10,172 bases of DNA from an uncultured Bacillus sp. Its GTDB lineage: Bacteria; Bacillota; Bacilli; Bacillales; DSM-1321. The DNA is taken from contig CAKQBC010000059.1 of the NCBI GenBank assembly GCA_934215995.1, positions 1-10,172 of the forward strand, written 5' to 3'. Shown here in pieces: positions 6,479-10,172 of the stretch. Each line of letters begins with the position of its first letter. The stretch's first letter is position 1. A program made the position numbers and the translations under genes. The notes beneath the pieces were generated by a model, which made no database searches, was not told where the DNA came from, and saw only the letters and a program-made list of their open reading frames with translations.

Positions 6479-8035
6479 ATGAAGAATTCTTCACTTGTTT
6501 TTTATGCATCAGTGGCCATATTGTCCGGCCTTGTTTTAATGGGAATCACCATGCCTTCAGCGCTAGAGCAGATCACCAGCATGGTGCAAGGTTTCCTGAC
6601 CGATACATTCGGCTGGTATTACCTGGTGATTGTATCGCTGCTCGTATTCGTTTGCCTTTATTTATTAATAAGCCCGGTTGGCCGGATTAAGCTCGGGAAA
6701 CAGGAGGACCAGCCTGAGTTTTCACGCCCAACTTGGCTTGCGATGCTTTTCAGTGCGGGTGTCGGTGTCGGATTGGTTTTTTACGGCACTTATGAACCGA
6801 TCAGCCATTACATGATCAGTTCTCCTACAGGCCAAGAAGGTACGGATCAGGGGATTAAGGACGCAATGAGATTCACCTTCTTCCATTACGGGATCCATGC
6901 TTGGGCCATCTATGGCTCAATCGCGTTGGTTTTGGCTTATTTTACATTCAGAAAAGGGGAAAAAAGCTTAATCAGCCGAACCTTGCGCCCGCTGATCGGG
7001 AAACATGCGGATGGAGCGGTCGGAAAAGGGATTGATACTGTTGCGGTCATAGCGACCGTCATAGGGGTTTCGACTACTTTAGGATTCGGGGCCATCCAAA
7101 TTAACGGAGGGCTGTCCTACCTGTTCGGCGTGCCTAGCTCAATCGGCAGCCAGACCATCATCATTTTCATAGTGACAGCTTTGTTTATGGCATCCGCATT
7201 AACGGGGCTCAGCAAAGGGATCAAAATCCTGAGCAATCTGAATATGGGGCTCACTGCTGTCCTTTTTCTTGTGGTCTTCCTTATGGGACCGACCTTGTTT
7301 ATCCTTAACCTGTTCACCGATACGATCGGTTCTTATTTACAGAACTTCTTCAACATGAGTTTCCGGATCGCCCCGCTGGATGAAGAAGGCCGCAGTTGGA
7401 TCAATGGATGGACCATCTTTTATTGGGCATGGTGGATTGCCTGGTCGCCTTTCGTCGGTGTATTCATCGCCAGGATTTCCAAGGGACGGACGATTCGCGA
7501 GTTTGTTGTAGGCGTCCTCGCAATCCCTTCCCTGATCGGATTCATCTGGTTTTCAACTTTTGGGGGTACAGCCATTTCAGCCGAATCTTCAGGATTGATG
7601 CCGATTTCCTCGCTGGCAGCAGAGGAGTCTCTTTTCGGGGTATTAGAAAGATTCCCGATGAGCATGGCACTCTCTCTTTTAGCCATTCTCATCATTGTCA
7701 CGTTCCTGGTTACATCAGCCGACTCCGGTACATTTGTTCTTGGAATGATGACAACAAATGGCTCACAGAATCCAAGTACGATGATAAAAGTAACCTGGGG
7801 AGTCTTTCTCGCGGTTATATCCCTGGCTCTCCTCTATTCCGGAGGCCTGCAGGCTCTTCAGAATACAATGATCATCGCTGCCCTGCCATTTTCACTCATT
7901 CTGGCATTTATGGTCGTCAGTTTGCTGAAAGCATTGAAGCAAGAAGCGAAAGAGATGGGGATTGGCCAGGTAAAGACCGAACAAAGGAAAAAGGGTGAAA
8001 AAACGGATCAGGAAGTCGTACAGAAAACCGGATAA
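6479..8035 (+). CDS. BCCT-family transporter, OpuD-like (glycine betaine or related quaternary amine uptake)
   Basis: This is a twelve-segment membrane symporter that imports quaternary ammonium compounds such as glycine betaine, choline, carnitine or proline betaine, for osmoprotection or as nutrients. With this start it is 518 residues, close to B. subtilis OpuD (about 512), and resembles it throughout. Seen: FITDSFGWYY-like FLTDTFGWYY near residue 40, the cation-coupling loop SAGVGVGLVFYGTYEPISHY, HAWAIYG in TM4, GVSTTLGFG with QINGG, and the signature WAWWIAWSPFVGVFIARISKGRT, whose Trp residues form the betaine-binding aromatic box. A charged C-terminal tail rich in Lys/Glu follows, often the osmosensing part. 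The frame is open from ATG 6359, with further starts at 6365 (TTG) and 6458. I chose 6479 because the N terminus then matches OpuD, though GGGAG is 14 nt away, so the start is uncertain. It is alone on its strand and divergent from LysR. Confidence 0.9.
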   Translation: MKNSSLVFYASVAILSGLVLMGITMPSALEQITSMVQGFLTDTFGWYYLVIVSLLVFVCLYLLISPVGRIKLGKQEDQPEFSRPTWLAMLFSAGVGVGLVFYGTYEPISHYMISSPTGQEGTDQGIKDAMRFTFFHYGIHAWAIYGSIALVLAYFTFRKGEKSLISRTLRPLIGKHADGAVGKGIDTVAVIATVIGVSTTLGFGAIQINGGLSYLFGVPSSIGSQTIIIFIVTALFMASALTGLSKGIKILSNLNMGLTAVLFLVVFLMGPTLFILNLFTDTIGSYLQNFFNMSFRIAPLDEEGRSWINGWTIFYWAWWIAWSPFVGVFIARISKGRTIREFVVGVLAIPSLIGFIWFSTFGGTAISAESSGLMPISSLAAEESLFGVLERFPMSMALSLLAILIIVTFLVTSADSGTFVLGMMTTNGSQNPSTMIKVTWGVFLAVISLALLYSGGLQALQNTMIIAALPFSLILAFMVVSLLKALKQEAKEMGIGQVKTEQRKKGEKTDQEVVQKTG

Positions 8036-8122
8036 TCAGGGTTCACGGCTATAACCTAACCCATCTCTATCCGGGTTCAATTACGGTTTTCCTGCCGAGA
8101 ACTAACCTATCATGCAACAAAC

Positions 8123-8160
8123 AAGCAACGCCCCAGGCACCGTGGCGTTGCTTATTTTAT
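8123..8160. terminator. Bidirectional hairpin terminator after the BCCT gene
   Basis: AAGCAACGCC (8123-8132) pairs perfectly with GGCGTTGCTT (8144-8153) around an 11-nt loop and is followed by ATTTTAT. It lies 88 bp after the BCCT stop. On the minus strand it sits just beyond the glycosyltransferase remnant and is followed by GTTTGTTG, so it probably once served both converging genes. Confidence 0.75.
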
Positions 8161-8343
8161 GCTGTAACTTTCTCCTGTTGTTCTGCAATGGGAAGGAATG
8201 AATATATCCAGGGAAGGATATGATTTAAGCGGTTCCGGCCTTTCTCTGTTCCTTCTTTGCCAAAGTCCTGCCATTACAAGAATTGTATAATACAGGAGAA
8301 TCGACCAAAATATGTTCGTGGTTAGCAGAAAATAAGTCTCCAA
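8152..8343 (-). pseudogene. Remnant of a membrane-bound family 2 glycosyltransferase
   Basis: Starting at TTG 8343-8341, eight bases after a strong AGAGGAG (8359-8353 region), the frame reads METYFLLTTNIFWS, then a membrane segment ILLYYTILVMAGLW, a basic stretch QRRNRERPEP and YPSLDIFIPSH. This is the N terminus of a GT2 enzyme: one membrane span, then the first strand of the GT-A fold, which normally continues IPAHNE and about 350 further residues. Here it breaks directly after SH, reads CRTTGESYSIK and stops at 8154-8152. Another frame over the same end reads AEQQEKVTA and stops at 8159-8157, which looks like an original C terminus. I infer a large internal, frame-changing deletion joining the two ends of the gene, leaving ribosome site and terminator in place. 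The longer frame from ATG 8463 lacks a ribosome site. An intact small membrane protein is a less likely reading. Confidence 0.6.
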
Positions 8344-8476
8344 CCCAACATCTCCTCTCACAAATAATCTCCTGGACATATTCATGCTGCGTTCCGCCGA
8401 AGTCCTTGATTGTTCATATGCCGTATTTATTTTTTTTGATGTGCAATTTTTGAGTTTAAACAAGGTTGTATGCCTG

Positions 8477-8491
8477 AACAGGAAACACGCG
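8477..8491. repeat. 15-bp direct repeat, copy 2
   Basis: AACAGGAAACACGCG, identical to 1113-1127 and in the same orientation. It lies in the upstream region of the glycosyltransferase remnant. Confidence 0.4.
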
Positions 8492-8649
8492 GAAAATGGA
8501 GGATATGGACAGCAAGACGGATTAACATAAAACGGAATTGCTGATTCTGCTAAAATATAGTATCTTACTGTTTTATAGAAATACGGAATCTACAAAGGAA
8601 TTTATTCTAATATATATTCAATTCACACTTGGCATAGGCGCTTTTCACC

Positions 8650-8676
8650 CGGTCAATCATGGTACTTGATTGACCG
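8650..8676. promoter_or_regulatory. 10-bp perfect inverted repeat upstream of the cyclase gene
   Basis: CGGTCAATCA (8650-8659) and TGATTGACCG (8667-8676) are exact complements around a 7-bp centre. Only CTGTTTG follows, so it is a poor terminator. It lies about 98 bp before the cyclase ATG and just upstream of the likely promoter, a fitting place for an operator or a leader hairpin. Confidence 0.5.
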
Positions 8677-8761
8677 CTGTTTGATGGATAGAACCTTGTT
8701 TTGAAAACGGCGCTGTGATAAATTAGATGGTATTAAATATTTATCTGAAAAATCAGATTAC

Positions 8762-8766
8762 GGAGG
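8762..8766 (+). promoter_or_regulatory. Shine-Dalgarno that fixes the cyclase start
   Basis: GGAGG lies 8 nt before ATG 8775. The longer frame from ATG 8727 has no ribosome site and would add 16 residues foreign to the family, so 8775 is preferred. Confidence 0.8.
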
Positions 8767-8774
8767 AATATCAG

Positions 8775-9527
8775 ATGGCAAACAGTCTTCTGCAAGCCGA
8801 GCTGCTGCAGGCACTTAAAATACTGAAATCAAAGGAGTGGGTCGACCTCACACATACATTCGGGCCGGATTCACCCCATTTCTTCATGTTTGATGATGCG
8901 AAGTTTGATACATTATTTACTCATGAGGACGGCTTCTTGGCGCAACGCTATTCATTTGCCGGACAATATGGAACCCATATTGATCCGCCGATTCATTTCG
9001 TTCCGAATACCCGGTATCTCGATGAACTGGAACTGAAGGAACTTGTGCTTCCTTTGGTTGTGATCGACAAATCAAAAGAGGCGGCAATCAACCCTGATTT
9101 CTCTCTATCTATACAGGATGTACTCGATTTCGAGGAAAACCATGGCACAATCGAAGCGGGCACGTTTGTCGCTTTACGCACCGACTGGAGCAAGCGCTGG
9201 CCGGATAAAGAGGCTTTCAACAACAAAGATGAAGAAGGCAATAACCGTATTCCCGGCTGGGGCTATGAAGCTTTGAAGTTTTTGTTCGAGGAAAGGCAGA
9301 TCAAAGCCGTCGGCCATGAAACATTCGATACCGATTCGGCGGCCGACTTCCGCAAAAACGGGGAACTTGCCGGTGAATACTATGTGCTGTCGCAGGATAC
9401 CTATCAAATCGAGCTGATGAATAATCTGGACAAGCTGCCTCCTAAAGGGGCAATCATCTTCAATATTGTGCCGAAACCCGAAAAGGCCTCCGGCTTCCCC
9501 GTGCGTTCATTTGCGATTTTGCCTTGA
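8775..9527 (+). CDS. Cyclase-family (PF04199, KynB/isatin hydrolase-like) metal-dependent hydrolase
   Basis: This 250-residue soluble enzyme belongs to the putative cyclase family, which includes arylformamidase KynB and isatin hydrolase: metal-dependent enzymes that open amide or lactam bonds. No signal peptide is seen. Seen: VDLTHTFGPDSPHF (23-36), the family opening; the metal motif GQYGTHIDPPIHF (63-75) with His68, Asp70 and His74; the central VALRTDWSKRW (132-142); and GHETFDTDSA (180-189), where the second half of the active site lies. In KynB-type enzymes the metal motif begins with His (HxGTHxD); here that position is Gln64. A GQYGTHID-like variant seems to mark a separate subgroup, so the metal set and substrate probably differ from KynB. 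No kynurenine genes are nearby. It is followed by its own terminator and looks monocistronic. The substrate is unknown. Confidence 0.88.
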   Translation: MANSLLQAELLQALKILKSKEWVDLTHTFGPDSPHFFMFDDAKFDTLFTHEDGFLAQRYSFAGQYGTHIDPPIHFVPNTRYLDELELKELVLPLVVIDKSKEAAINPDFSLSIQDVLDFEENHGTIEAGTFVALRTDWSKRWPDKEAFNNKDEEGNNRIPGWGYEALKFLFEERQIKAVGHETFDTDSAADFRKNGELAGEYYVLSQDTYQIELMNNLDKLPPKGAIIFNIVPKPEKASGFPVRSFAILP

Positions 9528-9548
9528 TTTGATTACATATACCAGATG

Positions 9549-9577
9549 AAAAGGAGCTACTTTCCGGCTCCTTTTTT
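9549..9577 (+). terminator. Rho-independent terminator of the cyclase gene
   Basis: AAAAGGAGC (9549-9557) pairs with GCTCCTTTT (9567-9575) around a 9-nt loop, and the run of six T ends at 9577. It starts 22 bp after the cyclase stop, so the cyclase is the last gene of its unit. Confidence 0.92.
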
Positions 9578-9714
9578 CCTGCCAAGTTCCGATTCGTCTC
9601 TTCATAAATTGGTCTGCTATTCTATGGCGATCTGTTTGATAACGGATAGGGAAATGTGTCGAAAAATACGAAAAAGGGTAAATGTTCCCTACCAAAGAAA
9701 ACAGGAGGCATAGA

Positions 9715-10161
9715 ATGGATAAATATATCATTAACGTATATGAAGATGAACATTCGGCAGCAGTTGCGATTGAGGAGTTTAAGAAGAAAGGCTATACCAC
9801 TGATGAGATGTCTGTTATCGCCAACCAGACGAATGAATTATCGAATGTGACACAGGAAGTGAAATCTTCATCGGTGGACGGAGCCATTGCCGGTGCGACC
9901 ACGGGGGGAGTGATCGGGATGGCCGGTGTGCTGGCAGGCTTGCCAGCTGTATTTGTCCCTGGAATGGGAGCCGTATTGGCAGCAGGCTCTATTGCCAGCA
10001 TGCTGGGCGGTGCATATGTAGGGGCCAAGTCAGGCCAAGGGGGATTATTCAAATCGCTGTCGGATATCGGCCTATCAGATGAAGAAGCCCAAGCATATTC
10101 TGATGCGGTCGAAGATGGCAAGTTCCTTGTCATCATCCATCCGAAATCGACCTCATCCTGA
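9715..10161 (+). CDS. General stress protein, YflT/17M-like N-terminal domain with glycine zipper
   Basis: This 148-residue protein resembles the general stress proteins of Bacillus that carry a YflT/17M-type domain and a Gly-rich hydrophobic core; their biochemical role is not established. Seen: an alpha/beta N-terminal domain (1-45) with YIINVYEDEHSAAVAIEEF and KKGYTTDEMSVIA; a linker; a glycine-zipper hydrophobic region (about 56-110) with repeated GxxxG such as GAIAGATTGG and AGSIASMLGGAYVG, likely membrane-inserting; and a C-terminal part (112-144) with LSDIGLSDEEAQAYSDAVEDG then FLVIIHP, a pattern common to this family. The ATG is fixed by AGGAGG 6 nt upstream; the longer frame from 9682 has no such site. 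No convincing sigma-B promoter could be found in 9578-9700, although stress control is usual for relatives. It follows a terminator, so it is its own unit. Confidence 0.85.
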   Translation: MDKYIINVYEDEHSAAVAIEEFKKKGYTTDEMSVIANQTNELSNVTQEVKSSSVDGAIAGATTGGVIGMAGVLAGLPAVFVPGMGAVLAAGSIASMLGGAYVGAKSGQGGLFKSLSDIGLSDEEAQAYSDAVEDGKFLVIIHPKSTSS

Positions 10162-10172
10162 AAGCTTTTCCT

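Larger units (their letters stand above)
8344..8774. other. Intergenic region before the cyclase gene
   Basis: About 430 bp without a recognisable intact gene. It holds the upstream region of the glycosyltransferase remnant, the second 15-bp repeat (8477-8491), an AT-rich stretch (8520-8630) with several TATAAT-like words but no pairing -35 that I trust, and a 10-bp hairpin (8650-8676). It also holds a weak promoter-like set TTGTTT (8696-8701) and TGTGATAAAT (8714-8723, extended -10) about 50 bp before the cyclase ATG. Confidence 0.5.

Noticed and set aside
7396..7998. 200-codon frame inside the BCCT gene on the same strand
   Set aside because: A +1 frame of a well-conserved transporter; no ribosome site, and the composition is that of an out-of-frame reading.
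8036..8100. Two GGGTTCA words resembling tRNA T arms
   Set aside because: No acceptor, anticodon or D arm can be folded around them.
8344..8463. Upstream extension of the glycosyltransferase frame to ATG 8463
   Set aside because: No ribosome site, and the added residues are polar and unlike GT2 N termini; the AGAGGAG site points to TTG 8343.
9634..9654. Sigma-B-like GTTTGA and GGGAAA before the stress gene
   Set aside because: Only 9 bp separate them, whereas sigma-B promoters need about 12-15; not reported as a promoter.
9792..10136. Minus-strand Pro/Ala-rich 114-codon frame
   Set aside because: Antisense to the glycine zipper of the stress protein; Gly/Ala codons read in reverse give Pro/Ala.
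1..10172. CRISPR array, transposase, integrase or toxin-antitoxin pair
   Set aside because: No regularly spaced repeats, terminal inverted repeats flanking a gene, or matching protein motifs were seen on either strand.

Overview
The window looks like chromosomal DNA from a low-to-medium GC Gram-positive bacterium, most likely a Bacillaceae-type organism. The basis is strong AGGAGG-type ribosome binding sites, GTG/TTG starts, compact hairpin-plus-T-run terminators, an OpuD-like BCCT transporter and a glycine-zipper general stress protein of the YflT/17M type. This placement is inference; there is no rRNA or other marker gene. No tRNA, rRNA, CRISPR array, insertion sequence or phage gene is visible.

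Layout. Positions 1-957 (minus) hold the first 319 codons of a Bcr/CflA-type MFS drug transporter that runs off the left edge. Positions 1211-4925 (minus) hold a tight three-gene operon read right to left: a YfcC-family transporter, then an M20D amidohydrolase 15 bp downstream, then a muconate-lactonizing-enzyme-type enolase-superfamily protein overlapping it by 4 bp and closed by a terminator. Upstream in the same direction, separated by a 24-bp perfectly palindromic terminator, is a LysR regulator (5059-5919). A roughly 540-bp non-coding stretch divides it from a divergent OpuD-like BCCT transporter (about 6479-8035). Then come a shared hairpin, the wreck of a membrane glycosyltransferase gene on the minus strand (8152-8343), a non-coding stretch with a 10-bp hairpin, a cyclase-family metal hydrolase (8775-9527) with its own terminator, and a small stress protein (9715-10161).

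How the genes may work together. The transporter, amidohydrolase and enolase-fold enzyme form a plausible uptake-and-processing module: import of an N-acylated or otherwise amide-linked amino acid, stereochemical inversion or rearrangement by the enolase-fold enzyme, and hydrolysis of the amide bond by the M20D enzyme. The enolase keeps all metal-binding and Lys acid/base residues but lacks the C-terminal Asp-X-Asp of known dipeptide epimerases, so its substrate is open. The LysR protein may control this operon, the divergent BCCT gene, or both. The flanking MFS, cyclase and stress genes look independently transcribed.

The most interesting points are the unassigned substrate of the YfcC/M20D/enolase operon, the decayed glycosyltransferase with an apparent large internal deletion, a His-to-Gln change in the cyclase metal motif, and several dyad elements in the intergenic regions. 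Nothing here is a clear new defence or mobile system.
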